From Microbacterium sp. A20 (GTDB lineage: Bacteria > Actinomycetota > Actinomycetes > Actinomycetales > Microbacteriaceae): a stretch of DNA of 64,000 nucleotides. The position numbers were made by a program, and so were the translations under genes. Below the pieces are notes generated by a model, which saw nothing but the letters and a program-made list of their open reading frames with translations, was not told the DNA's origin and did no database searches. The stretch is from the NCBI RefSeq assembly GCF_004794515.1, contig NZ_SSDF01000091.1, forward strand, positions 310,001-374,000, in the 5' to 3' direction. This document shows positions 28,835-38,343 of the stretch, piece after piece (within the stretch, counting starts at the first letter, position 1; each line of letters opens with the position of its first letter).

Positions 28835-29919
28835 GCGCCCACCTCCTGGTAGGCGGCGAACATCAGCGATTCGTCGGGGGCCTGCAGTACGGTCGGCTTC
28901 GCGATGTCGTCGAGCAGGATGAAGCGGAGCATGCCGCCGCGGCTCTTCTTGTCGCGCTGCATCGTGGCGAGCAATTGCGGCCACGCTCCGGCGCGGTACG
29001 ACGTGGGAAGCCCCAGCGACTCGAGGATGGTGCGGTGGCGTTCGGCCGCGGCATCGGAGAGTCGTCCCGCGAGTCGGGAGAGTTCCGCGGCGTACAGCAT
29101 GCCCACCGAGATCGCCGCGCCATGCCTCCAGCGGTACCGCTCGGCATGTTCGATCGCGTGCCCGAGCGTGTGGCCGTAGTTGAGGATCTCGCGCAAACCT
29201 GCCTCACGGAAGTCGTCCGAGACGACCTTCGCCTTCATATCGATCGCGAGTTCGATCGTTCGACGGAACTCCTCGGTCGTCGTGTCGACGGCACGCGCGG
29301 GGTCGGCTTCGACGATGTCGAGGATCTCCGGCGCCCAGATGAACCCCGCCTTCACGACCTCGGCGTATCCCGCCGTCGCTTCGTTCGGGCTCAGGCTGGC
29401 GAGCTCGTCGAGGTCGCCGATCACTGAGCTGGGCGCCCAGAACGCGCCGACGAGATTCTTCCCCTCGGCCGTGTTGACGCCGGTCTTCCCGCCGACCGCG
29501 GCATCGACCAGCCCGAGGACGGTGGTCGGCACCTGGACCAGCTGCACACCGCGCAGCCAGGTCGCCGCGACGAACCCGGCGAGGTCGGTCACGGCACCGC
29601 CGCCGTAGCCCACGACGGCGTCGCTGCGGGTGAAGTCGGCCTGCCCCATCACCTGCCAGCAGAACGCGGCGACCTCGATGCGCTTGCCCTGCTCCGCGTC
29701 CGGGATCTCCGCGAGAAGAACGTCGCGGGGCCCGTCCGCCGTGTCGGCGAGGAGCCGGTCGCGCAGCTCGGCCGCACGCGCTGCGAGCGTCGGCGGGTGC
29801 ACGACCAGGATCTTGCGCACACCCGGCGCGAGGGCGGCGGAGACCTGGTCGAGGATTCCTCGCCCGATCGTGATGTCGTAGGCGTCATTCCCGGTGACGC
29901 TGATGGTCGTCGTGCTCAT
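28831..29919 (-). CDS. aroB: 3-dehydroquinate synthase
   Basis: 362 residues, NAD- and metal-dependent, turns DAHP into 3-dehydroquinate. GGGAVTDLAGFVAATWLRG and PTTVLGLVDAAVGGKTGVN near 95-145, and the metal histidines in GHTLGHAIEH, are visible. Start ATG 29919 overlaps the aroK stop as ATGA. Confidence 0.96.
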   Translation of the reverse strand: MSTTTISVTGNDAYDITIGRGILDQVSAALAPGVRKILVVHPPTLAARAAELRDRLLADTADGPRDVLLAEIPDAEQGKRIEVAAFCWQVMGQADFTRSDAVVGYGGGAVTDLAGFVAATWLRGVQLVQVPTTVLGLVDAAVGGKTGVNTAEGKNLVGAFWAPSSVIGDLDELASLSPNEATAGYAEVVKAGFIWAPEILDIVEADPARAVDTTTEEFRRTIELAIDMKAKVVSDDFREAGLREILNYGHTLGHAIEHAERYRWRHGAAISVGMLYAAELSRLAGRLSDAAAERHRTILESLGLPTSYRAGAWPQLLATMQRDKKSRGGMLRFILLDDIAKPTVLQAPDESLMFAAYQEVGA

Positions 29920-30437
29920 CGCTGCTCTCTCCTCCATGCCACGATGTCGTCCGCGATCTTCTGCATCGGACGACGTGAGGTGTCGAAGGTCGCCGAGGCG
30001 ACCTCGGCGTACCACCTCCGGCGCTCCTCGAAGATCTTTGTCCAGCGCTCCACCGGATCCTCCTCACCCGCAAGCAGTGGACGATTGCTGCCGCGGATCC
30101 TTCCGGCCACCGCGTCAGCGCTCACGGTCAGGAAGACGACCGGCTGATCCTTCAGCAGATCACGCGTGTCCGCCTGCGTCACCGCTCCGCCGCCCAGGGA
30201 GATCACACCGCCTTCGGACAGGGCCTCGGCCACGGCCGCACGCTCGAGCTCGCGGAAGTGCGGCTCTCCGTGCTCGGCGAAGATGTCGGGGATCGGCCCG
30301 TGAGCCGCGACGATGCGCTTGTCTGTGTCGACGAAAGCTACTCCCAGTCGACGCGCGACGCGCCGACCGACACTGGTCTTGCCGGCGGCCATCGGGCCGA
30401 CCAGCACCAGCGTCAGAGGGTCAGCCTCGCTCGTCAT
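29916..30437 (-). CDS. aroK: Shikimate kinase
   Basis: 173 residues. P-loop GPMAAGKTSVGRRVA near 14-28, shikimate-binding DTDKRI, and GGGAV near 80 are typical; the lid arginine lies in RPLLAG. It phosphorylates shikimate. ATG 30437 lies inside the 3' end of aroC, an overlap of 17 bases. Confidence 0.95.
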   Translation of the reverse strand: MTSEADPLTLVLVGPMAAGKTSVGRRVARRLGVAFVDTDKRIVAAHGPIPDIFAEHGEPHFRELERAAVAEALSEGGVISLGGGAVTQADTRDLLKDQPVVFLTVSADAVAGRIRGSNRPLLAGEEDPVERWTKIFEERRRWYAEVASATFDTSRRPMQKIADDIVAWRREQR

Positions 30438-31650
30438 GCGCGATGAGCGCTGCTTCGGACGCGGGCGTCGTGCGCAGCTCCGCCGGGATGCCCTCGAGGT
30501 ACCCGTCGAGGTTGCGCCGGGTCTCGCGGATGCTGTCGCCGCCGAACTTCTCCAGCACGGCGTTCGCGAGCTCGACCGCGACCATGGCCTCGGCGACCAC
30601 ACCCGCAGCGGGGACGGCGCACACGTCGGAGCGCTGGTGGTGAGCGGTCGCATCGTCACCGGTCGCGATGTCGATGGTGCGCAGCGCGTGCGGCACCGTG
30701 GCGATCGGCTTCATCCCGGCGCGGACGCGCAGCACGGTTCCGGTGGACATGCCGCCCTCGGTGCCGCCGGCGCGGTCGGAGCCGCGGGTGATGCCGTCCG
30801 CCGTGGCGAACAGCTCGTCATGCGCCGCGGATCCTCGGCGCCGAGTGGTCTCGAAACCGTCGCCGACCTCGACGCCCTTGATCGCCTGGATACTCATCAG
30901 AGCCTGCGCGAGCCGGGCATCCAGACGGCGGTCCCAGTGCACGTGCGAACCCAGCCCGGGCGGGAGGCCGTATGCCAGCACCTCGACGATGCCGCCGAGC
31001 GTATCGCCGTCCTTCTTCGCATCGTCGACCTCGGCGACCATGAGCGCCGACGTCGCGGCGTCGAAGCAGCGGAGCGGATCGGCATCCAGGGCGTCCACGT
31101 CGTCAGGGGTGGGAAGAACAGACCCCGGGGGAACCTGCACCGGCCCGATCGAGAGCGTGTGGCTGACCAGACGGATGCCGAGCTCGCCGAGGAACGAACG
31201 GGCGATGGCGCCGAGCGCGACGCGCGCGGCCGTCTCACGCGCGCTCGCGCGCTCGAGGATAGGACGCGCCTCGTCGAAGTCGTACTTCTGCATGCCCACG
31301 AGGTCGGCATGCCCCGGACGCGGACGCGTCAGCGGAGCGCTGCGACCGCGGGACTTGTCGGTGAGCTCGACGGGCTCGGGGTTCATGACCTCGATCCACT
31401 TCGGCCACTCGGTGTTGCCGATACGCAGGGCGATCGGGCTTCCCAGGCTCTTGCCGTGTCGGACGCCGCCCGAGATGGTCAGCTCGTCCTGCTCGAACTT
31501 CATGCGGGAGCCGCGGCCATAGCCCAGCTTGCGGCGGGCGAGATCGGCCTGGATGGCCTCGGAGGAGACAGGGACGCCGGAGGGCAGACCCTCCATGACG
31601 GCGATGAGTTCTGGGCCGTGGGATTCGCCGGCCGTGAGCACGCGGAGCAT
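30421..31650 (-). CDS. aroC: Chorismate synthase
   Basis: 409 residues, FMN-dependent, makes chorismate from EPSP. GESHGPELIAVMEGLPSG at the start, GRGSRMKFEQDE, and ARETAARVALGAIARSFL are the family signatures. ATG 31650 gives the expected MLRVLTAGESHG. It is followed by aroK, aroB and aroQ with overlaps, so the four genes form one unit. Confidence 0.97.
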   Translation of the reverse strand: MLRVLTAGESHGPELIAVMEGLPSGVPVSSEAIQADLARRKLGYGRGSRMKFEQDELTISGGVRHGKSLGSPIALRIGNTEWPKWIEVMNPEPVELTDKSRGRSAPLTRPRPGHADLVGMQKYDFDEARPILERASARETAARVALGAIARSFLGELGIRLVSHTLSIGPVQVPPGSVLPTPDDVDALDADPLRCFDAATSALMVAEVDDAKKDGDTLGGIVEVLAYGLPPGLGSHVHWDRRLDARLAQALMSIQAIKGVEVGDGFETTRRRGSAAHDELFATADGITRGSDRAGGTEGGMSTGTVLRVRAGMKPIATVPHALRTIDIATGDDATAHHQRSDVCAVPAAGVVAEAMVAVELANAVLEKFGGDSIRETRRNLDGYLEGIPAELRTTPASEAALIAHDERG

Positions 31651-31709
31651 TGCTCCAGTCTCCCACGGGTTCGGACCCCCGCTGCGCCGCGTTTCGTCGT
31701 GCGAGCGCG

Positions 31710-32522
31710 TCAGAGTGCCGCGCGCATGGCGGCGATGACCGAACCCTCGTCCCGGAGCGCGATCGCGGGATCGCCGTGATGGAAGATCCGGATCTGACGC
31801 ACGGCCTGATGCAGCAGCATGCCGAGTCCCGAGATCACGGCCCCGTCGCCCCAGCTCGCCGCGAGAGCCGAGGGCCACGGGGCGTATGCGGCATCGAACA
31901 GCGCTCCCCCGCTCTCGGCCAGTGCTGTCGAGATGTGGGCGGGGAGCGTGGTCCCACTGGGCAGAGTCGCGATCGTGAGATCGGCGCGCGAGGGCTTCGC
32001 ATCGAGCGGCTGCGCCTCCACCGCGACATCGATGCGCGCGCCGAGAGCCACGAGGCTCGACGCCCGTTCGGGTCGACGGGCATGCACGAACACCCGGCTC
32101 GCACCGATCTCGGATGCCGCGACGAGGGCAGAGGCCGCCGTGGCGCCGGCTCCGAGGATGCGCACCGTTCCTGCTTCGGTGACGCCCGCCTCGGCCAGCG
32201 CGTCGACGATCCCGCCGACATCGGTGTTGTAGCCCGCCGGCGACTCCCCGAGCAGCAGCGTGTTGACGGCGCCGGTGAGCTCGGCGTGGGCGTCGCGCGT
32301 CGCCGCCGCGCGGAACGCCGCCTCCTTCAACGGCATGGTCAGCGAGAGACCACGCCAGGAGTCGTCGAGTCCCGCGAGAGCGCCCGGGAACGCGTCGGAC
32401 GCGACCTGACGGCGTCCGTATTCCCAGTCCACGCCGAGCACCCGGTAGGCCGCGGCGTGCAGGTCGGGCGACTTGGAGTGCGCGATCGGGTCTCCCCAGA
32501 CCGCCAGGCGGGTACCGGTCAC
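31710..32522 (-). CDS. aroE: Shikimate dehydrogenase
   Basis: About 270 residues. N-terminal WGDPIAHSKSPDLHAAAY binds shikimate, with GLSLTMPLKEAAF and the NADP loop ILGAGATAASAL near 125. Reduces 3-dehydroshikimate. GTG at 32522 is chosen, four bases after the mltG stop. The 59-base gap to aroC has no clear terminator, so it probably leads the aro genes. Confidence 0.93.
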   Translation of the reverse strand: MTGTRLAVWGDPIAHSKSPDLHAAAYRVLGVDWEYGRRQVASDAFPGALAGLDDSWRGLSLTMPLKEAAFRAAATRDAHAELTGAVNTLLLGESPAGYNTDVGGIVDALAEAGVTEAGTVRILGAGATAASALVAASEIGASRVFVHARRPERASSLVALGARIDVAVEAQPLDAKPSRADLTIATLPSGTTLPAHISTALAESGGALFDAAYAPWPSALAASWGDGAVISGLGMLLHQAVRQIRIFHHGDPAIALRDEGSVIAAMRAAL

Positions 32523-32526
32523 CGTC

Positions 32527-34029
32527 TCAGCAACCAGCGTCGGGGTTCGCCCGGCACCATTCGCGCCACTTCTCGATCCCCTGCTCGTGCTCGGACATCG
32601 TCTCCGAGAACTGCGTCTCTCCGGTGTCCAGATTGATCGTGACGAAGTAAAGCCAGGGGCCGTCCACCGGATGCATCGCCGCATCGATGGCAGCATCGCT
32701 CGGGCTCGCGATCGGGGTCGCGGGGAGTCCCTCGCGCTTATAGGTGTTCCACTCGTTGTCGCTCTCGAGCGCCTCCTTGGAGCTCGACACGACACCCTCG
32801 TGCAGCGATCCGTAGCCGTACTGGGCCGTCGAATCCATCTGCAGCAGCATGTCGATGTCCAGACGGTTCTGGATCACTCTCGACACCTTCGGGAAGTCGT
32901 CCAGCCTGCCTTCGCGCTGAATGATGGAGGCGATCGTCAGCACGCGCTGTGCGTCTTCGGGTGGCACTCCGGCCTCATCGAGCGCTTGGCGGGTGCGGTC
33001 GACCATCCGCTGGATGACCTGCGTCGGGGTGACCTCGGGATCGAACGTGTAGACGGCAGGGAACAGCCAGCCCTCGAGGCTCCGGGCGTCGACTCCGTAT
33101 TGCGCCGGGTCCTTCACCGCGGCCTCGAAATCGGCGAGCGGAAGACCGAGCGTCTCCGCCATGCCGGGCAGTGACGAGACGATCGTGGCGCCCTCGCCGA
33201 CCGACACCGTGTTCTCGAGCTTGTTGGCCTCGTCCTCGAGAGCGGCGAGGGCAGCCTCGGCCGTCATCTTCTCCTGCAGGCGGTAGACCCCGGGGTAGAA
33301 CGTCGGGTTGAGGCCCTCGTCCACCAGGTAGTCGTAGAACACATCCTCGGTCTTCGTGACGCCCGCTTCATGGAGGGCGACGGAGACCGGACCGCCGGTG
33401 TCGCCGTCCTTGATCGTGACCAGGGCTTCGCCACTCGCCTGCCCGGGTTCCCAATCCTTCGGCTCGCCCCAGCCCATCGCCTCGCTGATCTTGTCACCGT
33501 AGGTGTTCGCCACCCAGACGCCCACTCCAGCGAGCCCGCCGATGATCGCGAGGACGATGATCAGCGCGATCAGGCATCCCTTGCGGCGTTTCTTCTTCGG
33601 CTTCGCGTCGACGTGATCGTCGTGCGGGGCGAAGAGGTCGTCGAGACCTCCGCCGATCACCGGTTCGGGTGCGGCGGTCGCCGACGGCGGTGTGACCACG
33701 GGGACGGCCCGCGTCGGTGTGTCGGCAGCGTCGGCGGACGCACGCACCGGGATCGGCGACGGAGCTTCGCCGCCGGAAGCGACCACCTCGTCGGCGGAAG
33801 CGCGCACCGGAACGGTCGATGGCGGGACGGGGATGCCTGATGCGCCCGTCCCGGGAGCGGCCGCGCCATCCCCGGATGCGGCCTCACGGGCTGCACGACG
33901 CGACCCCGGAGCGGGCGCGCTGTTGTCGACCGTGGGAATCTGCGTGGTCGGCTCGGGAAGGTTCTCGAACAGTTCCCCCAGGCGGGAGTCGGCGTCGTGC
34001 CGCGGCGTTCCGCTGTCGCGTTCGGACAT
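32527..34029 (-). CDS. mltG: Endolytic murein transglycosylase MltG
   Basis: 500 residues. A long Pro/Ala/Ser-rich cytoplasmic region (1-145, with the repeat PVRASAD twice) ends in KPKKKRRK, then one membrane helix (151-173), then the YceG domain outside the cell with the catalytic ASIIQREGR segment near 365-373 and QMDSTAQYGYG. It cleaves nascent glycan strands to set their length. The ruvX-mltG-aroE order is usual in actinobacteria. The extended cytoplasmic linker may be a docking or phosphorylation region (inferred). Confidence 0.93.
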   Translation of the reverse strand: MSERDSGTPRHDADSRLGELFENLPEPTTQIPTVDNSAPAPGSRRAAREAASGDGAAAPGTGASGIPVPPSTVPVRASADEVVASGGEAPSPIPVRASADAADTPTRAVPVVTPPSATAAPEPVIGGGLDDLFAPHDDHVDAKPKKKRRKGCLIALIIVLAIIGGLAGVGVWVANTYGDKISEAMGWGEPKDWEPGQASGEALVTIKDGDTGGPVSVALHEAGVTKTEDVFYDYLVDEGLNPTFYPGVYRLQEKMTAEAALAALEDEANKLENTVSVGEGATIVSSLPGMAETLGLPLADFEAAVKDPAQYGVDARSLEGWLFPAVYTFDPEVTPTQVIQRMVDRTRQALDEAGVPPEDAQRVLTIASIIQREGRLDDFPKVSRVIQNRLDIDMLLQMDSTAQYGYGSLHEGVVSSSKEALESDNEWNTYKREGLPATPIASPSDAAIDAAMHPVDGPWLYFVTINLDTGETQFSETMSEHEQGIEKWREWCRANPDAGC

Positions 34030-34031
34030 CG

Positions 34032-34505
34032 TCAGGCGTGCTCCTCGTCGGGCGAGATGGCGGCACCGGCCGGGTTTCCGGTGCTCTTCTCCATGTCGAT
34101 CGCCTGCTGCAGAAGCACCACGGCGGCGACCTGATCCACAATGCTACGAGACTTCTTCTGAGATCTCCCGGAACTGCGCAGGGCGGCGTGCGCGGAAACG
34201 GTGCTCAGCCGCTCGTCCACGAGCCGCACGACGATGCCGCTGCGCTGTTGGAGAGCGGCTGCGAACTCCCGTGCATCGGTGGTCGACGGCGTGTCGGTGC
34301 CCTGCATGTTCACCGGAAGTCCCACCACGAACTCCAAGGGCTCGTACTCCCCCGCCAGCTGGATGAGCCGGTCGATCGACGCCTCATCACGAGCGACCGT
34401 CTCGACCGGCACGGCGAGCATGCCGTCGGGGTCGCAGCGGGCGACGCCGACCCTCGCCCGACCCACGTCGATGCCGAGCCGCACACCGCGGCGGAAGCCG
34501 CTCAC
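34032..34505 (-). CDS. ruvX: Putative pre-16S rRNA nuclease / Holliday-junction resolvase-like YqgF
   Basis: 157 residues, RNase H-like fold. RLGIDVGRARVGVA near 9-22 carries the first catalytic Asp, FVVGLPVNMQG and VDERLSTV carry the others, and SIVDQVAAVVLLQ follows. GTG start at 34505 overlaps the alaS stop. Found between alaS and mltG as in most actinobacteria. Confidence 0.94.
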   Translation of the reverse strand: MSGFRRGVRLGIDVGRARVGVARCDPDGMLAVPVETVARDEASIDRLIQLAGEYEPLEFVVGLPVNMQGTDTPSTTDAREFAAALQQRSGIVVRLVDERLSTVSAHAALRSSGRSQKKSRSIVDQVAAVVLLQQAIDMEKSTGNPAGAAISPDEEHA

Positions 34506-37162
34506 GCGACGTGCAGCTCCTGTGAGATGGCGTCGAGCGCCGCGGGAAGAGCCGCCGCATCCGCGCCTCCGCCCTGGGCGACATCATCGCGGCCGCCGCC
34601 ACCGCCACCCAGCACACCGGCGGCACGCTTCGCCAGCGCCCCCGCCTTCGCGCCGGCGGACCGAGCGGCGTCATTCGTCGCGACGACCACGACCGGGCGA
34701 CCGTTGACGACCGCGCCGAGGGCGACGACAGCGGCATCGGAGCCGAGGCGATCGCGAACCCCGTTGACGAGGTCGCGCACATCATCCGCGGAAGCGACGT
34801 CGCCGAGGTTCTGCGCCGCCAGTCGGAAGGATCCGACACGCTTCGCCGCCTCGACGATGGCCGGGATCTGCCCCGCCCGCTCCTTGGACTCGAACTGCGC
34901 GATGCGCTTCTCCGCCGCCTTCAGACTCGCGGTGAGATCGGCGATGCGCTCGGGCAACTGCTCACGGGGCGTCTTCAGCGAACTGGTGAGCTGAGAGACG
35001 ATGGCCCGCTCGGCCGCGAGCTCGCGGAAGGCATCAGCGCCCACGAGGGCCTCGATGCGACGGTTGGACGCGCCGACGGACGATTCTCCGACCAGGCTGA
35101 CCAGTCCGATCTCGGCACTCGTGCCCACGTGCGTTCCGGCGCACAGCTCACGCGACCAGGGGCCGCCGATGTCGACCATGCGCACGACGTCGCCGTACTT
35201 CTCGCCGAACAGGGCCATCGCGCCGGCTTCCTTCGCCTCGTTCAGCGAGACGATGCGCGTGGTCACCTCGAGAGCGTCCTGCACCGCGCGGTTCGTGATC
35301 TCCTCGATCTCACTGCGGGTGTCGGCGGAGAGCGCCTGCGACCACGAGAAGTCGAACCGCATGTAGCCGGCGCGGTTCAACGACCCCGCCTGCGTGGCAG
35401 TCGGTCCGAGCGTGTCGCGGAGAGCGGCGTGCACGAGGTGCGTGGCCGAGTGCGCCTGCCGTGCCGCGCGACGGTTGGCGGCGTCGACGACGGTCGTCGC
35501 GACGTCGTCGACCGCGACACTTCCGCGGGCGACCTCGACGGTGTGGCTGATGAGCCCGGGAACGGGCTTCTGCACGTCGAGGACCTCGAGCTCATAGCCC
35601 GGACCGACGATGGTGCCCTTGTCGGCGACCTGACCGCCCGACTCGGCATACAGCGTGGTCTCGCTGAGCACGACCTCGGCGATCTGCCCTTCGGCGGCGC
35701 TGCGCACCGGGACCCCGTCGACGAGGAGCCCGATTACACGGGACTCGACCTCGAGGGCCGTGTACCCGTCGAAGCCGGTCTCGCCCAGGGCGCGCAAGTC
35801 GCGGTAGACCGAGACGTCAGCGAGCTGACGCTTGCGATTGCGGGCGTCGTCCTTGGCGCGCTGACGCTGCTCCTGCATGAGCGTGTCGAACGCTGTGCGG
35901 TCGACCTCGAGCCCCGCCTCTTCGGCGACCTCGAGCGTGAGGTCGATCGGGAAGCCGTAGGTGTCGTGCAGCAGGAACGCCTCGGGGCCGCTGAGGGTCT
36001 TCCCGCCGCCCTTCTTCGTCTCGTCCAGCGCGAGGTCGAGGATCGTCGAACCAGCGACGAGGGTGCGGCGGAAGGTCTCCTCTTCGGCGAATGCCGACGC
36101 GGAGAGCACGGACCAGTCGGTCTCGAGCTCGGGATACGTGGTCTTCATGACGTCGCGCGATGCGGCGAACAGCTCGGGGAACACCGGCTCGTCGACGCCG
36201 AGCAGACGCATGGAGCGGACAGTACGGCGCATGAGGCGGCGGAGGATGTACCCGCGCCCCTCATTGGACGGACGCACTCCGTCGGAGAGGAGCATGAGCG
36301 AGGAGCGCACGTGGTCGGCGACGACGCGGAAGCGCACGTCGTCTTCGTGCTGCACACCGTAGGGGCGCCCCGAGAGCTCGACGGCGCGGTCCAGCACCGG
36401 ACGCACCTGATCCGACTCGTACATGTTCTCGACGCCCTGCTTGAGGAAGGCGACGCGCTCGAGTCCCATGCCGGTGTCGATGTTCTTCATCGGCAGCTCG
36501 CCGACGATGTCGAACTCGGTCTTACCGCGGATGTTCTCGATGAAGTCCTGCATGAACACGAGGTTCCAGATCTCCAGGAACCGCGAGTCGTCGACGGCGG
36601 GGCCGCCGTCCTTGCCGTATGCCGGGCCGCGATCGAAGAAGATCTCGGAGTCGGGGCCGCCAGGACCGGGCTGTCCGGTGTTCCAGTAGTTGTCCGCTCG
36701 CCCCAGTCGCTGGATGCGCTCGGGCTTCAGTCCGATGATGTCGCGCCAGATGGCCTCGGCCTCGTCATCGGTCTCGTAGACGGTGACCCAGAGGTCCTTC
36801 TCGTCGAAGCCGAGACCGCCGTCGGACTCGGAACTCGTCAGCAGCTCCCAGGCGTAGCGGATCGCGCCTTCCTTGAAGTAGTCGCCGAACGACCAGTTGC
36901 CGAGCATCTGGAAGAACGTGCCGTGACGCGCGGTCCGGCCGACCTCTTCGATGTCGTTCGTGCGGATGCACTTCTGCACGTCGGCGATACGCGGGTGAGG
37001 CGCAGGAACGACGCCCGTGAGATACGGGATCATCGGCACCATGCCGGCGACCGTGAACAGCAGCGACGGGTCGTCGCTGACCAGGGAGGCCGAGGGGACG
37101 ATGAGGTGGTCGTTCTTCTCGAAGAAGTCGAGGTAACGCTGCGCGATCTCCGCAGTTTTCAT
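34502..37162 (-). CDS. alaS: Alanyl-tRNA synthetase
   Basis: 886 residues with catalytic N-terminal domain (MKTAEIAQRYLDFFEKNDH), editing domain with zinc ligands HSATH (about 565) and CAGTHVG (about 670), and a C-terminal DHHA1 domain with glycine-rich GGGGGGRDD near 860. Charges tRNA-Ala and clears Ser and Gly mischarging. Full length and intact. Confidence 0.98.
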   Translation of the reverse strand: MKTAEIAQRYLDFFEKNDHLIVPSASLVSDDPSLLFTVAGMVPMIPYLTGVVPAPHPRIADVQKCIRTNDIEEVGRTARHGTFFQMLGNWSFGDYFKEGAIRYAWELLTSSESDGGLGFDEKDLWVTVYETDDEAEAIWRDIIGLKPERIQRLGRADNYWNTGQPGPGGPDSEIFFDRGPAYGKDGGPAVDDSRFLEIWNLVFMQDFIENIRGKTEFDIVGELPMKNIDTGMGLERVAFLKQGVENMYESDQVRPVLDRAVELSGRPYGVQHEDDVRFRVVADHVRSSLMLLSDGVRPSNEGRGYILRRLMRRTVRSMRLLGVDEPVFPELFAASRDVMKTTYPELETDWSVLSASAFAEEETFRRTLVAGSTILDLALDETKKGGGKTLSGPEAFLLHDTYGFPIDLTLEVAEEAGLEVDRTAFDTLMQEQRQRAKDDARNRKRQLADVSVYRDLRALGETGFDGYTALEVESRVIGLLVDGVPVRSAAEGQIAEVVLSETTLYAESGGQVADKGTIVGPGYELEVLDVQKPVPGLISHTVEVARGSVAVDDVATTVVDAANRRAARQAHSATHLVHAALRDTLGPTATQAGSLNRAGYMRFDFSWSQALSADTRSEIEEITNRAVQDALEVTTRIVSLNEAKEAGAMALFGEKYGDVVRMVDIGGPWSRELCAGTHVGTSAEIGLVSLVGESSVGASNRRIEALVGADAFRELAAERAIVSQLTSSLKTPREQLPERIADLTASLKAAEKRIAQFESKERAGQIPAIVEAAKRVGSFRLAAQNLGDVASADDVRDLVNGVRDRLGSDAAVVALGAVVNGRPVVVVATNDAARSAGAKAGALAKRAAGVLGGGGGGRDDVAQGGGADAAALPAALDAISQELHVA

Positions 37163-37217
37163 AGAGTGCCGGGTGTCCTTGCGTGAAGATGCCGCGCCGG
37201 AGCGCTGCTGCGGTGGT

Positions 37218-37406
37218 TCAGTTCTTGCCCGGCTCCGTGAGCCGTGCCTCCTGCTCGCGGTAGGCGTCGCCGATGATCGCTGTGAAGCCGTTGATGCGGG
37301 CGTCGACCTCGGCGAGGATGTCGTGACCGCGCGGGTCCTTGTTCATGAAGTGAGCCGCGACGAAGCCGCCGATCACGCCGATCAGGAACCACTGCAAGCT
37401 CTTCAT
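37218..37406 (-). CDS. Small membrane-anchored protein between rpsD and alaS
   Basis: 62 residues. One N-terminal hydrophobic helix (about 3-20) followed by an amphipathic tail (DILAEVDARINGFTAIIGDAYREQEARL). Position between alaS and rpsD is conserved in relatives as far as I recall; the function is unknown. It is close to the alaS start (55 bases) and may be co-transcribed with it. Confidence 0.6.
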   Translation of the reverse strand: MKSLQWFLIGVIGGFVAAHFMNKDPRGHDILAEVDARINGFTAIIGDAYREQEARLTEPGKN

Positions 37407-37465
37407 GTCGTCATCCTTGCCCTTGACCCGCGAAGGCGCGGTGTCACCATCGTATGCCGAAACGA

Positions 37466-37497
37466 CAAGAGGCGTCGGGTCACCCCGACGCCTCTTG
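37466..37497 (-). terminator. Strong terminator hairpin after rpsD
   Basis: Arms CAAGAGGCGTCGGG (37466-37479) and CCCGACGCCTCTTG (37484-37497) are perfect over 14 bases with a four-base loop, 35 bases past the rpsD stop. The following minus-strand bases read TCGTTTC, a weak U tract. Confidence 0.85.
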
Positions 37498-37531
37498 CGT
37501 TGATGCTCTCAGAGAGCAGCGTGAGCGATGC

Positions 37532-38161
37532 TCAGCGAGCCGCGTAGTACTCGACGACGAGCTGCACTTCGCAGGTCACGGGGACCTCGGCGCGCTTCGG
37601 ACGGCGAACCAGACGCGACTGGAGCTTGTCGAGCTCGACCTCGAGGTAGCCGGGAACGGGGGGCAGGACCTCGGCGTGACCGCCGGCTGCTGCCACCTGG
37701 AAGGGCTCGGTGCCCTCGCTCTTGGGCTTGACGTGGATGAGCTGACCCGGCTTCACGCGGAACGACGGGCGGTCGACGAGCTGGCCGTCGACGAGGATGT
37801 GACGGTGCACGACGAGCTGGCGAGCCTGTGCGGTGGTGCGGGCGAAGCCCGAACGCACCACGAGTGCGTCGAGACGCATCTCGAGGAGCTCGACCAGGTT
37901 CTCACCGGTCAGACCGTCGTGACGACGGGCCTCGTTGAACGTGTTGCGCATCTGCTTCTCGCGGATGCCGTACTGCTCGCGCAGACGCTGCTTCTCACGC
38001 AGACGGACGGCGTAGTCGCTGTCTGCCTTGCGCTTGGTGCGGCCGTGCTCACCCGGAGCGTAGGGACGCTTCTCGAGGTAGCGGGCGGCCTTCGGGGTGA
38101 GCGGGATGCCGAGGGCACGGCTCAGACGCACCTTGCGGCGGTCCTGGGACTTCGTGGTCAC
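37532..38161 (-). CDS. rpsD: Ribosomal protein S4 (zinc-free form)
   Basis: 209 residues, nucleates 16S rRNA folding. The S4 RNA-binding domain is in RLDALVVRSGFARTTAQARQ. The N-terminal CxxC zinc ribbon of other S4 proteins is absent: there are no cysteine pairs in MTTKSQDRRKVRLSR. GTG start at 38161 behind GGAAGGA. The leader of about 140 bases could hold regulatory structure. Confidence 0.97.
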   Translation of the reverse strand: MTTKSQDRRKVRLSRALGIPLTPKAARYLEKRPYAPGEHGRTKRKADSDYAVRLREKQRLREQYGIREKQMRNTFNEARRHDGLTGENLVELLEMRLDALVVRSGFARTTAQARQLVVHRHILVDGQLVDRPSFRVKPGQLIHVKPKSEGTEPFQVAAAGGHAEVLPPVPGYLEVELDKLQSRLVRRPKRAEVPVTCEVQLVVEYYAAR

Positions 38162-38204
38162 GAAGTTGTCCTTCCGATGACGTGGTCGCGACTTTCACGA
38201 CTCA

Positions 38205-38219
38205 CGGACGTATCGTCCG
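38205..38219 (-). promoter_or_regulatory. Stem-loop in the rpsD leader
   Basis: CGGACG (38205-38210) and CGTCCG (38214-38219) pair with a three-base loop about 45 bases before the GTG. It may belong to an S4 autoregulatory leader, but no known S4-binding fold is recognised. Confidence 0.3.
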
Positions 38220-38305
38220 CGTTCTGCCTTGGAGCGCACGCCGGGGCGCCAGCAAGGTGTGGTGTGAACGAGGAGATGCCCGAAAACACGGTTTCGAGCC
38301 GCTCA

Positions 38306-38311
38306 AGTCTA
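38306..38311 (-). promoter_or_regulatory. Candidate -10 element of rpsD
   Basis: Minus-strand TAGACT, as before efp, starts the transcript near 38299 and leaves a leader of about 140 bases. Confidence 0.45.
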
Positions 38312-38343
38312 ACAGATCGCGGCTCCGCGCCCGATCGTGCGGA

